Origin: Lumnitzera littorea
Taxonomy: Eukaryota; Streptophyta; Magnoliopsida; Myrtales; Combretaceae
Length of the DNA: 64,000 bases
Direction: 5' to 3'
NCBI GenBank assembly: GCA_024138015.1
Contig: JAMXBB010000004.1
Span: forward strand, 9,690,877-9,754,876
Shown here in pieces: positions 47,299 through 60,875 of the stretch. The position numbers and the translations under genes were made by a program. The first letter of the stretch is position 1. Every line of letters starts with the position of its first letter. Below the pieces are notes generated by a model that saw only the letters and a list, made by a program, of their open reading frames with translations, searched no databases and had not been told where the DNA came from.

Positions 47299-50200
47299 TG
47301 TAAGCCCCACAACCAGTCATTCAAGGTTTCGATCGAGTGAAAAATCCGATCAAACCTAAATTTTAAGTAAAGTTAGAAATATTAGTAAAAATGATCCCGT
47401 AAGTTTGAATTTAAGAAAATAAGCAATAAAATAAAAGACTATAAAAATTTCAAATTTTAAATATATAACTCATTATTTATCGAAAATACGTAAAATGCAT
47501 TCCGATAATTAACGAATGCTATAGATAAATTATATGTATATAAAAAATCATAAAATGACCTAAATAATATTTAGGAATACTTATTTGTACTATATATGAA
47601 TTTACATGTAGGTATAAATACACGAAATGTGTTAAAATAATATTAAATACTTAAAGAAAATTCATAATTAATTAAGGAAAAATCAAGAAAAATCAGGAAT
47701 GATCCAGAATTGGGTCGTGGTAACTGGGAAAAATAAGAAAAAAAAATTGGCTAATTAAATTAAGACAACACAAAAACCAAAAATTAAGGGATAAGGCAAT
47801 TGTCTTGTCCAATTTAATGTACAATAAATTCCCTAAAACTCTATAAATAGGGAAAAAAATTCAGAAGCTCATTTGGATAGTTAGAAATCAGAGAAAATTA
47901 AGGAGAGATGAAAATTGAGAGAAAAATTCGAGTTAGAAAAAAAATAAGAAAAACTGTGCAATTAAGGCCTTTAAAAGGAACCCACACCAAACGAGCAGTT
48001 GGGAGTGGACGACCACCACCACCACACGGTGGTGGCAGCGCCCAGACCGGTCGATAAGGCCACGGCAGCCGGCGGTGGCCGAAATCACCCAGATCGGTGA
48101 GTCCAATTTCCAGCCTGATTTTATGAAATTTTGTTAAAAATAATAAATATTCTTAGAAAATTATGAATTTTGTTATTCTGAAATATTTTTGTATGTAGTT
48201 TTTAGGAAAAATATTATTTTGATGAAAATATGTCTTGTAATATATGGTCCTTAAGAAATCGTACAAAATTGAGCATATTTCGGTTTAGAAATAAATGACC
48301 TTAAGAGCGTAGTTTCGAGCCTAAAATTTTTATGTAGATTACTTAGATGATATAGAACAGTGCTATGAATCCCGTTTTCAAAAATTAATTATTGAAATTT
48401 TTAGATAATTTTTAGGCCTTAAAATGAGGCATAAAATAGGTAATTTAGAGTTAATAAAGTAATTAAATGGTTAATTACTGATTTAGTGAATAAGTATATG
48501 TTTTAGGATGTTGAAATCTGATGGAGCATGGTACTTGTAGCATTTAGGGTGTTAGATGTAATTATTAGGTTAATTATATAGCAAATAAGTAATAGGGAAA
48601 AATAGTTAATTTTGTAAATTAGGAAAATTAGGAGTAAAATTTGATTTAGGATGAATTTAGACATTTTGAAATAATAATTAATGTTTAGAGATGGTAATTA
48701 AAGAAATATAAATATTAGAAATGTATTATATACATAATAGGTAATAATACATAATTATTAAAAATATAATAAATAGAAAATATTATGATAAAAATTGATA
48801 TTATATAAATAATAGGGATATATAATAAAACTGATAGAAAACTTGAATTTATGTAATTATATGAAAAATGTGAAAATTTTTTACATCAGGAATAAATTCG
48901 GTACACTATTAAGGATTTAAGTATACTGGATATAATAAAATACCGACTAGGGGTAATGATGATATTTAGGAGATCGGGAAGTAATGTGATTAATTTCATA
49001 TTATGAGTCGAAACGAATTTTTAGGGTTCGAGTATAAAACAATACTTAGAAATCGAACTAGAACCTAATTTAGGAATCGATGTGGAAACTGAACCCGAAC
49101 CTAACCCAAAACTTAGAATATTGTAAAAGACTTAAAACCTAGATAATTTGGTATATTAAACCCTACACAAAACATAACAATAAGCGTTATAGGATAAAAC
49201 GAACCTATAATAGTTATATAAAAAACTGAAACCACGTTTGTGTTATAGGGATGATCGGCGATGGCATGAGCAAGTCGGACCTCGAGTGAGTGAGCGAGGA
49301 GTCGAGGTAAGTTGGGATTAATACGATGCTGTATTTTGGAGGCTTAAGATTATGCTTGGTTTTGCTTGTTAAATAGTTGGATGTGTGCATGTACTTGATT
49401 ATGAGTGATGTTATGATTCTGTTTGTTGTTCTGGCCCGTATTGTGTGATTTGTATGAAATGATTGATCACTTTAAACTAGACCTAATCAAATATACGGCC
49501 AGTAATCATAATTGGACATACATGGAAACCCATTAAGGGAAACCTAGGATTCTTCGGCTAAATACCGACCCCTTCGAAAAGGATAATGTAGGATTACATA
49601 ATGGTCCCTTCTTCATCCCCAGTCGAACTAAGTGACAGGTGAGGAGGTCACGGCGAGGGTGAAGTCAGTGGTTCGAAGGTGGTCACGGGAGGAGCGAAGT
49701 CTCCATTGCACAAGCCTGGGTTTGGTCGTGAGCTGTTGCATTAATGGCAACTCCTCAACCCGGATTAAAGCGGGTGGAATTTCTCTAATCTCACAATGGG
49801 CCGAACAACGTCGTGCGATGGCATTTACTTGCACATGCATTGCACCTAATAAGTTGATTGAAAACCTTATTGTGTTTATGGTATAGTTTTAAGTCCTCCA
49901 TCCTAACTTACTGAGCTGTGGTTGCTCACATCCCTATAGACGTTATGCAAGTGCTGGCTAAGAAGCGGCAAACAACTACTCTGAAGCTAGCAACTGTTAG
50001 ATCCTGGGAAGTGAGGAAAAACATTAAAGAATAAACACATATTTTTAAAGTCTAATTTTTTATTTTAGAATTAATTTTCATTTATGAATAATATAATAAC
50101 TAGGAAATATATTATGGAGAAATATTGTAACCTAATTGCAATAACTGAATTATAGTGTGTATATATATATATATATTTCCTCACTTTATTAGGTAAATTA

Positions 50201-50353
50201 TTTATTTATATTGCAAACCGTTTACTTCAAAGCGGGTTAGTCGTGGACGCCTTGTGTAGATCAAGTCTAAGATAGCGGTTGTAAGGCTAACTTCTATCTT
50301 AGAATGGTTTACACGGCGGGGCTGTTACGACTCTACCACTTCGGGACGTGACA
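47299..50353 (+). mobile_element. Large solo LTR (3055 bp)
   Basis: It begins TGTAAGCCCCACAACC and ends GGGACGTGACA. It is flanked by tccct at 47294-47298 and 50354-50358, a perfect 5-bp target duplication. No internal retroviral-type domains are found, so it is a solo LTR. LTRs of this size are known from Tekay/Del-type Gypsy chromoviruses, which I suggest but cannot prove. A TATA box ctataaatag at 47841-47850 puts the promoter on the plus strand. Near the 3' end are cttactgagctgtggttgctcac and a GC-rich terminal region. Small ORFs within (for example 49628-49886) are not genes. Confidence 0.85.
47841..47850 (+). promoter_or_regulatory. TATA box of the large solo LTR
   Basis: ctataaatag about 540 bp into the LTR. 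Could still start read-through transcription towards the right. Confidence 0.55.
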
Positions 50354-50359
50354 TCCCTC

Positions 50360-51230
50360 ATGTGCCATTTATGTCACCCCTCTTAGGCCATGCGTGGCAC
50401 ATAATATGCACATGACCATCACATCCAAATCCATGCACTTACCCTTCTAAAACACATACCTATGATCTATACTCTAAATTGTAAGTTCTACTAAAAAGAT
50501 ATATATATATATAATTTATAGTTTTAGTCCATCATTTATAAGAATCCTTAAATTTAAAGTACTTTTTATTTTATTTATTTCGCATCTCTCTTATCCCATT
50601 TCCACTATTATATTTTTCTATCGCTCTTATCGCATACCTTTCCATTACTAACCTTACCTTTATCATTATCTTCAGCTCCTCTCTAGTTTCATTTCTACAA
50701 TTTTATTTTTTTTAGTTATATTACATTTATATTTACGTTGGATGTTATATTTGTAAATTTATTGAAACGACTTTGGTATTACACATATTAAGTAAGGGGA
50801 TTAAACTTTCCAATAGATTACTAACAAAGGCTGCACATATGATGCGTATGCAAATTTAAGAATATTAACTACATAATATACTAATTGTGAAACAAGTTCA
50901 TAGTTAATTACTCACAAAAATATAAAAAAGATTCAACATAAAGGTCCTTAGAAAATATTGACAATACAAAATTGTATTAATATTTGTCTTTTTCATCTGA
51001 TCATAAATATAACAATATGCAAAAGAAAGTGAAAACAAGCTTTGAATCTATGGTACATTGCATACATATGCAACAATGGATAGAGAAGAAAGAGAGCTAG
51101 AAGAAACAGAGGAATGGAAGAGATGAGAACTATAGATGAAAAGCTTAATTAAATTAGTTGCAAAACTATTAAGCTAATTATAGAATTACTATAGCTCAAC
51201 TAATATTTATACATCTGCTAACGTGTAAGC
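50360..51230. other. Spacer left of the second copia element
   Basis: AT-rich sequence without a gene. The part at about 50880-51000 (ttcaacataaaggtccttag) resembles 53030-53110 (atcaacattaaagtccttaa), so one repeat lies both beside and within the degraded copia element. Confidence 0.5.
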
Positions 51231-51335
51231 ACGTGTGAAATAAATAGTCTAAACTTTATGATATTTTACACTTCCCTTGGAGATAGATTGTATATATTGA
51301 GTACTCTCATCTTGGTTGGAAGCGACTTATATTGA

Positions 51336-51617
51336 TCAACAAATAATCCTTTTGTGAATAAATCGGCTAGCTACAATATGCACATGGCTTAATGGAATCA
51401 ACACTTCAACAACTTTATCTTGTACAAAATGCAAATCCATTTTAAGATGCTTTGTTAGCTCATGGAAAACCAAGTTCTTTACAATATGTAGTGTGGATTG
51501 GTTGTCACAAAATAGGTGTATTGTAAAAGAACAAGTAATACCAAATTCAAGAAATAGAGCAAGTAGCCATATAATTTCACAAGTTATACAAGCTAATGCT
51601 CTGCATTTAGATTCCAC
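51336..51617 (-). pseudogene. Copia RNase H fragment of the second element
   Basis: A 93-codon open frame starting ESKCRALACITCEIIWLL, with CDNQSTLHI, VFHELTKHLKMDLHFVQDK and the end of the RNase H fold. The DNQ Asp is kept, and the usual E in EYRA is replaced in the CRALA context. Remnant of the degraded element. Confidence 0.85.
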
Positions 51618-52299
51618 TGAACTCTGAGAAACCCTAGTTTACTTCTTAAACTTCGAACTTATGATAGAACCTCAAAGAAACATGCAAAACCTCGTTATTG
51701 ATCTTTATATGTTAGGAACCACCCTAATCACTATCATTGTAAGTTCTTAGGATCAAATCTGATTTATGAGAGAAAAATAATCCTTCCCTGGTTGCCATTT
51801 AATGTATCTTAATATTCCTTTCAAGGGTTTGCCTAAGAGCATCCATAAATTGACTTAATATGTGTACCGCATAATCAAGATCTAGCTAAGCAATAGATAA
51901 CTATAATAGCTTTTCAATAACTTTTCTAGAAGGTGTTGTATCAACGGAAATACTATCATCTTCACGAGTCAATTTATAATTGGCTACTATGAGTGTTGAA
52001 GAAAGCTTAACTCCAAGAAACCCTATCTTCGCTAGCAATTATAAATAAATTTTCCTATGGCTTAACACCATCCCTTCTTTTGATCGAGCTAATTCCAATC
52101 TAATAATATATTTTAACACCCTAAAACCTTTCACTTTAACCAAGTATGAAGAAAACATTCAAATTCCTCGACAATTTCTAATCATTTGCTAGTAATAGCA
52201 AGATCGTCCACATAGACAAGTATTGTAATAAAATGACCTTCACTTCCTTTAATGAAAAGAGCATAGTTACTATAAGATTGCTTAAAGCTGTCAATATTA

Positions 52300-52748
52300 T
52301 GACTCAAGTTTAAGGGAAGAGCACAACTCAAAAGACTAGCTTGATAAGTATAAGAGCTCCTTAAATTTAAATGCTATTATAGTCTATGTTGCTTTTTTAT
52401 GTAGGATTGTAACATTACTACCCCCTTTTGGAAGCTAAAACCTGTGTTGGCCTACTTTAAACTGCCTACTTTGAATAACTTTCACTCTGGACTACCCATT
52501 CTAGATAGTTTTTATTCTAACTAGCTTACACTTTACTTCACCAGGTAACTATTTCCCATGTAGTCCTCTCTCAAGTTGCTTGTTTTTTAGGTTGCTTATT
52601 CCATGGGGTTGGCCTCGAGAACACCCAATGTCATGATCTAAGTTTAAGAGAATAGTCTAACCCAAAAGACTAGCTTGATAGGTGGGAAACCCTTTAGACT
52701 TAAATGCGATACTTAATCTATATTATCTTTTCATGTAAAACTATAACA
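52300..52748 (-). mobile_element. TRIM-like element inside the copia reverse transcriptase
   Basis: Two 115-bp direct repeats (52300-52414 and 52634-52748) with TG...CA ends share aaaagactagcttgata and close similarity elsewhere, and enclose 219 bp without coding capacity. A polypurine tract (minus strand AAAAGGGGGTAGT, about 52417-52430) lies next to the left repeat, giving minus orientation. The flanks are split copia RT: WNAKLKN...CLLA on one side and DSFKQSYSNYALFI on the other. The 5-bp target duplication is not conserved (tatta and atttg). Confidence 0.7.
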
Positions 52749-55700
52749 ATTTGCTAGAAGACAATTTTTCAACTTTGCATTCCATTGTCTTGAAGCTTAC
52801 TTCAAGGCATATACATATTTATTTAGTTTACAAACCAATCTACGATTGCTAAGTATAGGATAATAATGCTAATTGTAAATTATTTACTTTATTGAGAAAC
52901 TTTTAATAAATTAAATAGCAAACATTCAAGAATATTAAGTATGTTATCAATTATAAAACATTTAAAAATATTAAGTACATTATCAATTATAAAACAATTT
53001 CATACTCAATTATATGAAAGGGTAATGACAAAAAATATGAAAGAAAATCAACATTAAAGTCCTTAAAAATTTTTTATCATACAAAGTTGCATAAATAATT
53101 ACCTTTAGTATAAGGCATTAATACTAATTATACATCAATTGCTTCATCGATGAACTTGCTATAAATTAAATAATAAATTAAAGTAAATATAACTTGCTAT
53201 ACGACTCAAGTACATAGCGTCCTCTATGCTCAAGATGCAATAACACTAAGTGTACGAGCTTTATCTCGCATACCAACAAATTAAAAACTAAATTGGTGAG
53301 TTTGAATGCTCTTCCATAGTGTGAATTAGCATTACAATAGAAGTAAGATATAGGTAAATGATGAATAGAGTAAAAGAGAAAAAAATACATAAACAATTCA
53401 CAAAAGTAAAAAAACTTATGTTGATAAAATGAAATGAATACTAAATTGTTGCTAAACACAAACAAATGTAATTGATAATAGGAGAATATGGAAAGGAAAA
53501 ATTAATTTATCAATCTAGACATTTATTCTCTTTAATAATGTAGAATAAAAAAATGGTATGAAAAAGAAAGTATGGAATAGAAAGATATGAGGTTTTAAAT
53601 ATAATGTAACTAAGAGAGGCAAAGAGAGAGAATTGGAGAAGTAACCATTTTACCCTTCAAATTATATCACTAAATTTTAATATAGTATATTTTTAACAAT
53701 ATTTTTTCCATTAAATATGCTTTAGGGGGTTTTTAAGGAATTTAAGTAAAGATACCAACTCCCTTCCTCTTGTACTTTAATAATATCAATAACATCCACA
53801 TAAGTAACTTTGATAACATAGATAATGTCTACACAAATAGTAAAAGCTGTGCTTCTTCAGGGATATGTTATTTTGTCTTATAATTTCAGTTTTATCCAGA
53901 GTATTATATGAAATAAATTTTATATCATTACCTTTCTAAATTCATTAAAGATATACCTTTATACAATTTGAATGAATAAAATGTTCTAAAAATATTGACA
54001 AGTTCATGTTATAAAAAATATACCTCAAAAGTTTAACATTATAAATATGTAGTTGAAAATTTTATCAATTCCACAATATATCCTATACACTATAGATTTT
54101 ATAATATTCATGTTTCAAAGTGATTTCAGAATATCATGTGGTGGGTTCTAATTCTAAATTTTGAAAATTTATATCTATAAGGTAAGATTTAGATAAGTAT
54201 AGGTAAGTGTAGTTGTCTAAATTGTGAGTTAAATATACAATTTTATGAGTTTGTGATTTTATAATGTTTCTCTCAATTAAAATGGATGTAAAATCATTAT
54301 GTATATATTTTTTATGGAAATATGAAATTTGATATATGATTTTATAAATTTATAATTTTACTAATTTCATACAATTTTATATGTTCAAAGTAATAACATA
54401 ATTGTGATTTAGATGACCAGAGGGTCTCATATTCTATATAATCTTTAGCTGCTCATCCTAATGAAAAGGCATTTTTTTAATAAGAATTTATCATTGATAA
54501 GACTTTAATAATGAAATATATAAGATAACAATGATAGAAAATTTTTGATAAATTAAAATAAACAATGAGAGAACATCCCATTAGTATAATCATTTCTTTC
54601 TCAAGTAAGGTCTATGGACTACTAATATGTTGGCTACAACATAATATAATCCCTTGTCAAATGGTTAAAAGTATTTAGGTGGAAAAGATGATACAAGGTC
54701 TTTAAAGAACACAATAAAAATGTATGTGCATTTGTTGATGTATTTACTTAAACACTATAAATAAAGTCATTTAACCAATTTGAAACACATTTAGGTTGTT
54801 TTGATCATCTAACAAGAGTAGGGTTATGAATTGTTTTAAACTTACGAAAGAAGAAAGAACTAAACTTTAAAAGATTTATGATATAAATAAAAGCTTATTC
54901 ATCAAGATTCAAAGAAATAACCAAAGGAAACAAATAACTACTTTGAGAAAGATGAGACTCCATAAACTGGAAAGGGAATATATTTTCATAAAAACTAATG
55001 TCCCCATTAATAAAAACTTATGGTTATCTAAATCAAACAACTTGTAACCCTTTTAACTTCATAGGTATTCTATGAACACAGATTTTCTTCCTCTAGTTAT
55101 AAATTTATCCCTAAGAGTATTATCAACATAACAAAGGCACCTTATGACACTTAAGTGTAAATAAAAAGGTGTTTTATGGAAAAGTAATTGATAAAGGCTC
55201 ATCCAATTTAATAGTAGCTACTAAAATACACTTGTAAAAGTGTTTTAAGAAAATTAGCATGTAATCAAAGTGCCCTAGCGACATCTAACAAATTACGGTT
55301 TTTTCTCTCTATCACTCTATTTTGTTATGGAGTATAAATAATACTCTTTTGATAAATAATGCCATAAACAATGATTGGCTTTCTTTGGCAATAAACTTAT
55401 TTCAATTATCTTAACAGATGGTCTTAATAGTTGAATGAAAATGGTTTTGAACGTAATTAAAAAATTTTATAAGAATTGATAGAGTGTTGTGTTCGTATAT
55501 CATTAAGTATGTCTAGATAAACTTTGTCATATCATTTAGCAAAATGAGAAAAAATTTAACACCAAAAAGAGATAATGTGTTATAAGTTCCTTAAATGTCT
55601 ACGTGCACCAATTTAAAAGGATACAAAAATCTAGACATACTCAAATCAAATGGCAAACAATGAAATTTGATCATTTAACAAGCATTACATAAGAATTTGG

Positions 55701-56399
55701 ATGTATTTATATTTTTACAACAAAGCATATGACGTAACTTTGAAAGAGAAAAATGACCTAAACAATTGTAGAGAAGTTTTAAGGAAACATCATGTGGTAT
55801 AGAAACATTCTAACCAAAATTAGAGAAATTAGTATGCTTTACAATTGAAGTTGATAGAAGAGTATGGTTTGCAACCTTCTAACTTGATTAAAACTTTAGA
55901 ACATAGAATTTAAACTTGACATCAACTTATATAACTTGTTTTCTAGAAATTAAGTCTTAAAATGAATGATGTTATGAGTGTGATGGGCAAATAACTTGTT
56001 ATCTTTCAATACAATTAATTAATAATAAATAATAATGAAATTTAAAGATAAGAAGAACATTTGTCAACAAAATGTTATCATTAATAATAACATTGCCAAC
56101 AAAATTAATATTTTTAATATAGCCATCTAATTGTTTTACTTTAATGGGTTTTGAAAGTTTTTGCTAATTATGAAGAAAACAGGAAAAATGAGTTATGTGA
56201 TCAAATGCCCTTATATCAACAACTCAATCCATTAAACTATCATTAACATAAGATGAAGCTAAAAAAAGACAAATTTATATCTATACCTATAAAAATTACC
56301 ATAGCATCAAGCATATGATCATAAATTGGATTCTTTAGCTGGAGGGGAGGGGGGGAAGGGAAAAGTAAGGATGATGAATTGATTGCTAATTGAAAAATA

Positions 56400-57650
56400 A
56401 AACTTTTTCAAATAAAAGTCCTCTTGATTACCTAATGCAACAATAATAGTAAAAGAAAGAGGTGAGAGTTAGAGAGAGCTTGAACACAAAGATTTATAAT
56501 GATTTGACCTTATGCTTACATCCACTCTTCCAACTCCATTGCTAGGATCTGATCTTCTACACTGGATGTTCCATTATTTTAAGAATGAGAGAGTATAATT
56601 TGCTATTATGAGCTTTGGTCACACCGCTTTATCTTTGAACTATCAACAAGCTAAACAGTTTTATAGTGAATAATCTCCTATTATAATACTTGATACAAAA
56701 GAACAAAGCTTCTAATTCTATGGTAAGATATACAGGAAATACAATAAGCTTGAGATAATTTAGAACAAAGATAGATTGATAAAAAATTCGTAAAGCTCTT
56801 GAATAGATCTTACAATTGTATATACCACATGTCCTTCTTCGAAGCCTTATTGGTATTTTTAAACTTTTATTTACAACAGCTAGATTTAAACTAATTCAAA
56901 TCTTTTTTGTATCTTAGTTGTCAATCTACGAAGATATAATCGTTGTTGCTCTTTAATATCTAGCCATTTCAATATTTGAAATTCCTGATATTTTAGATAG
57001 CTTTTGACCATTAAATCTTGATCAATAAAGAGAGTGAAGATTAGTTTTAACTACTTTCACAAAATCTAGCTATTTTTTGATAAACCTTCCAAATCTTGCT
57101 TTCTAATAGATTCTTTAATATCCATAGTGGAACTGAATAGTGTTTTACTTAAATATACATATCAAGTGGAGCTCAGCTTTGACATGTAAGAAAACAATCA
57201 AGATATTTTTAAAATGTTAGGTTTTAGCTTGATCTACTATTCTTTTGTTATAACTTTTAACTTAGCTTCTAAGTCATATTACTTCTTTATTTTATGCTTC
57301 CAGAGAACCTTTTAAGTATTACTACCTTGCATATTTTCCAAATTCTCTTTTACTCAAGCTTCTAATCATCCTTCTAATATGTTTAAAAGAATATTTTCCA
57401 ACTTTGTTTAAACATGCTTCTCATATCTCCAAATATGATTGGTTTCTAAATCCCCTTCTAATTGTCTTCTCCTAACTATCGTCAATAGACTATAATAGCT
57501 TCTAACTTTCCTTTTAACTGTTATTTGGAACATTTATCTCTAAAACTTGATTAGATAACTTTAATGTTTGTTATCATCAAAACAAAACACATTACTTGAG
57601 AGAACTTAACAAACATCTTTACTACTTCTTGGTAAATTCTTAACGCAAGT
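56400..57650. repeat. Possible LTR insertion within the degraded copia element
   Basis: It separates protease from gag sequences. The text gatttataatgatttgaccttatgcttacatccactc is a pattern often met in plant copia LTRs. Boundaries not set; identification tentative. Confidence 0.35.
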
Positions 57651-59079
57651 TTAGAGTCATTATGAATAGTTGCAAAACTAGATATTTCATTACCAACAAT
57701 GGAACCAAGTGGAGAATTCTAAAATTCATGTCATATATTAACCTTTGTTATTAGTTTAGTTGTATATGTCATATATGTGAAATTCATCAATAATTTTTTT
57801 TTATGTATTAGACAATTTTTTACAACAAAATATAAGAAATTGTTGCATATATTCTATATGTATATCTAAGATATGTATGTATATATATACATATACATAA
57901 ACATGTTAATATATATAATATTCTCTTTTATATTATAGAATTTATGTTAATGCATATTTACAATATTACGTAATATATTTATATATGAAATAAAGTTATA
58001 AGTTTAGGAAATTCTTTTTTTTTTAAATTTGTAAATATCGTTCATAAGCCATTAAACTGGCTCGTGAATCAACTCGAAATTCACCCTTTTGGTGACCTAT
58101 GAATTAATATGCCCGATCTAGTTTAGCTTGCATCCTAGGTCTAATTTTATATTCTTTTTATCTCTGAGATCTATAATTTTCTATGGTATGACTAGATTTT
58201 TTGTGATATGAATAGGTAATTTCTCATATCACAACCAATATTCTTATTAAAATAAGTAGCCGATCTACTCATTTTCTTTTGATATTCTATTTAATAAACA
58301 AGATATAAGCCTTGCTTTTGCTTACACTAAGTAAAGACTCTAAAGATAAAATTATGACTCATAACATTCTCATGTGGTTCATTTGAACCTATTAAGAATT
58401 GCAAAAACTTAGTTTTATTATTTAGCTTAAAAATCTTTGCAGCAAGATTACAAGCACAATTGTTATAATTGCCACATGTGTACTTTGAAATTATGAAAAA
58501 GCACTAACTTCATCCCAAAGCTTTTCCGGTTCATTACAATATAGTGACAAAAGATGTTCCTTATTTAAAGTTAATACTCCCACGTTGTATTTGATAAAAT
58601 AATGGTATATTTGTTAAGTAAAATCTTTTATTAATATTATTCAAAAGTTCTTTAGAGGACTTAGCATAAGTAAGTACCTCTAAAAGATCCTTTAACATTC
58701 AATTTAATAACCAACAACCTATTATATAGTCATATCTTAGCCATTTTTGTAGTTCAATATAATTATCCTTAGGTTTAGCATATGTATCATCAATAAGCCC
58801 TAATTTTACTTTCATTCTTAGGCTAATTTTATTGACTTACTCCACTTAAAGAAATTACTTCAATTGAAAATCATATTTATGATAGCAATAGTTAGGTTAT
58901 TAGAACCTGAAAGGTATAAATATTCATTGTACACAGTATTTGACCTTGAATTCATTAAGTTTTGTTGTATAATCCTTATGTTCTTGAAATTAGGAAAATG
59001 ATGATAGCAATCAATTTAGAAAATACAAAGTAAATTGACGAAGAAAGTAGATCTTGACCTCTAATACCCTGAAGAATTT

Positions 59080-60700
59080 CTATAAGTTGAATTATTCAAG
59101 TAAAAACAAGATGTGCAAGAAACACTTATAGATTAGAGATTGGATAGCATAGCATAGCATAATGTTGTTAGTTATTTTAGTTAATAAGCTATTTACATAC
59201 AAGATTTTGCTTAACAAATATACCATTATTTTATGCTTATATTTGATGTTTACTTTTGTACATGCGCTGTAGGTATGCACTTGCTAGTGGTTACAAAGAG
59301 ATCATTAAAGTCACACCTACAGTGGCTAACTTTGTTGTATGACAAGGTGGTAATGTTAATATGATTAACATCAATCAATGAATATGTCTTGAAAGTTCTA
59401 TACGTAAATTCATGCTAATAAAACATGAGTCGGATCTTTATTTTTCTCTGTACACACTTAGCCTTATTATATTCAAAATCAAACATTTATTTCTAAAAAA
59501 GAAAAGGAAAAGAAAGAAGAAGAAGATGTTTTCCAATCCCTCACTTAACCATTTTTCCTTTAAAAAGGAACTAAAAAATTATGATAAAATAGTAAAACAA
59601 AGTCTAAAACATGTGATTTTTAAAGATTTAAAAGTTTACGTGCTTCGTTTCAAGGATAAGAGTATTGAAAATATTGCGGCCAACAAATAGGTGTATTTGT
59701 AGTTTACCATAGTATTTACTAAAGTATGATTGATGCTTACATATTGAAAATAATCAAAATGGTTGATGTTTAATAATGTATCATCAAGAATGATCTCTAG
59801 GTTTCCAAATTGATAACGTATAGTGAGAACGTTTGATAATAATATATTATTCTCTTTTTTTTTTCGATGATTATAATTTTCTTTTTTTTTTTTTTTTGAG
59901 GGGGGAAGGGGGTGGGAGAGAGCTAAGTGTCTATGTTATTAGGTTATAAGAGTTTGAGTAATACTAATACATTATTGTTTTCTAATCAATCGATCTATAC
60001 GGTTTCAATGCCATATATTTGTGTGGATGAATACTAATACATTATTATTTTTTGGTCAATTAAACTGTATAGTTTCAATGTCATATATTTGTATGGATTA
60101 TCTTATGATGAAATAATATTATCTTTCCTATAGCCAAAGAAATAATGGAATCAATAAAAAAAAATTGTACTAATTCAAGAATTATTATACTAAGTTAATT
60201 AATGTACCCCCTATAATATTGAGGTTTTTATATCATTCTTTGTTAAAGAATTAGGTGATAGGATAATTGTTAAATACTGGGAGAGCTAACATATTTTCTT
60301 ATTGTTTATTTTCATTTTCTAAAATAAGTATAAGTATAAATTTTCACAATACATTTTTCCATATTGATTTATTCACTCATAAAGATCTCTTCCATCAATT
60401 GCGCATTATGCAAACTCTTAACCAGTTTTCCTAAAATTGTAAAGGTTATTTTAACCTGATGGCATAAATATTAGTCTCTTTATAGAATGTATCAAGTTTG
60501 ATTTCCTTCTCTCCCTCAAAGTTGAAATATATAGTTGGTAGAAAAAAAAAAAACTCAATTTTCCTAATATCACATAATGCATGTTGTATTAAAGCAATGA
60601 TGGTACAACATCAAACAAGATACTTCATTATATCATATTTCAAACTTTCAAATATTGCAAATAGTCCGATAGACTTTAATAAATTAATAAATAATCTAAA
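59080..60700. other. Intergenic spacer
   Basis: No supported gene. A 92-codon plus frame at 59412-59690 is Lys-rich low-complexity. It holds a 70-bp tandem duplication and polypyrimidine and G-rich runs at 59856-59912. Confidence 0.5.
59961..60100. repeat. 70-bp tandem duplication
   Basis: Units 59961-60030 and 60031-60100 both begin atactaatacattatt and contain gtttcaatg and catatatttgt. Confidence 0.8.
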
Positions 60701-60875
60701 GAAATTATAGATAATCTCCTAAATTTCAACTTGACTTTAGTACTTTGTCTTTTTGAATTGAAAAGCGTTTATATTCCAATTTATCAAATTTTAGAAGAGC
60801 TTCTTACAACATTTGAAAGTTTAGAAAATAAATCTATAGTACAATCAAAGTTTAGGAAGATTATTTATAATTTTT
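60701..60875. mobile_element. Small hairpin MITE-like element
   Basis: Left gaaattatagataatctcctaaattt pairs with the reverse complement of the right end, aaaaattataaataatcttcctaaacttt. The inner arms also pair in part. About 175 bp, no coding capacity, no clear target duplication. Confidence 0.5.

Larger units (their letters stand above)
51240..59070 (-). mobile_element. Heavily degraded Ty1-copia element with nested insertions
   Basis: Minus-strand landmarks occur in copia order from right to left. Near 59060 is ctctaatacc, a decayed primer-binding site. A protease-like VDIRAFDHIT lies near 56190-56240, in place of DSGATDH. An integrase TIKTI...DN with stops lies near 55400-55430, and VFIEYL...KGYKLFDL near 55040-55080. 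Reverse transcriptase has WNAKLKN near 52770 and VYVDDLAIT near 52190-52230. RNase H is at 51336-51617. The LTRs are not resolved. Non-copia sequence interrupts it at 52300-52748, about 52850-54900 and about 56400-57650. Confidence 0.75.

Noticed and set aside
49628..49886. Overlapping frames within the large solo LTR
   Set aside because: Enclosed in a defined LTR; GC-richer sequence simply has fewer stops.
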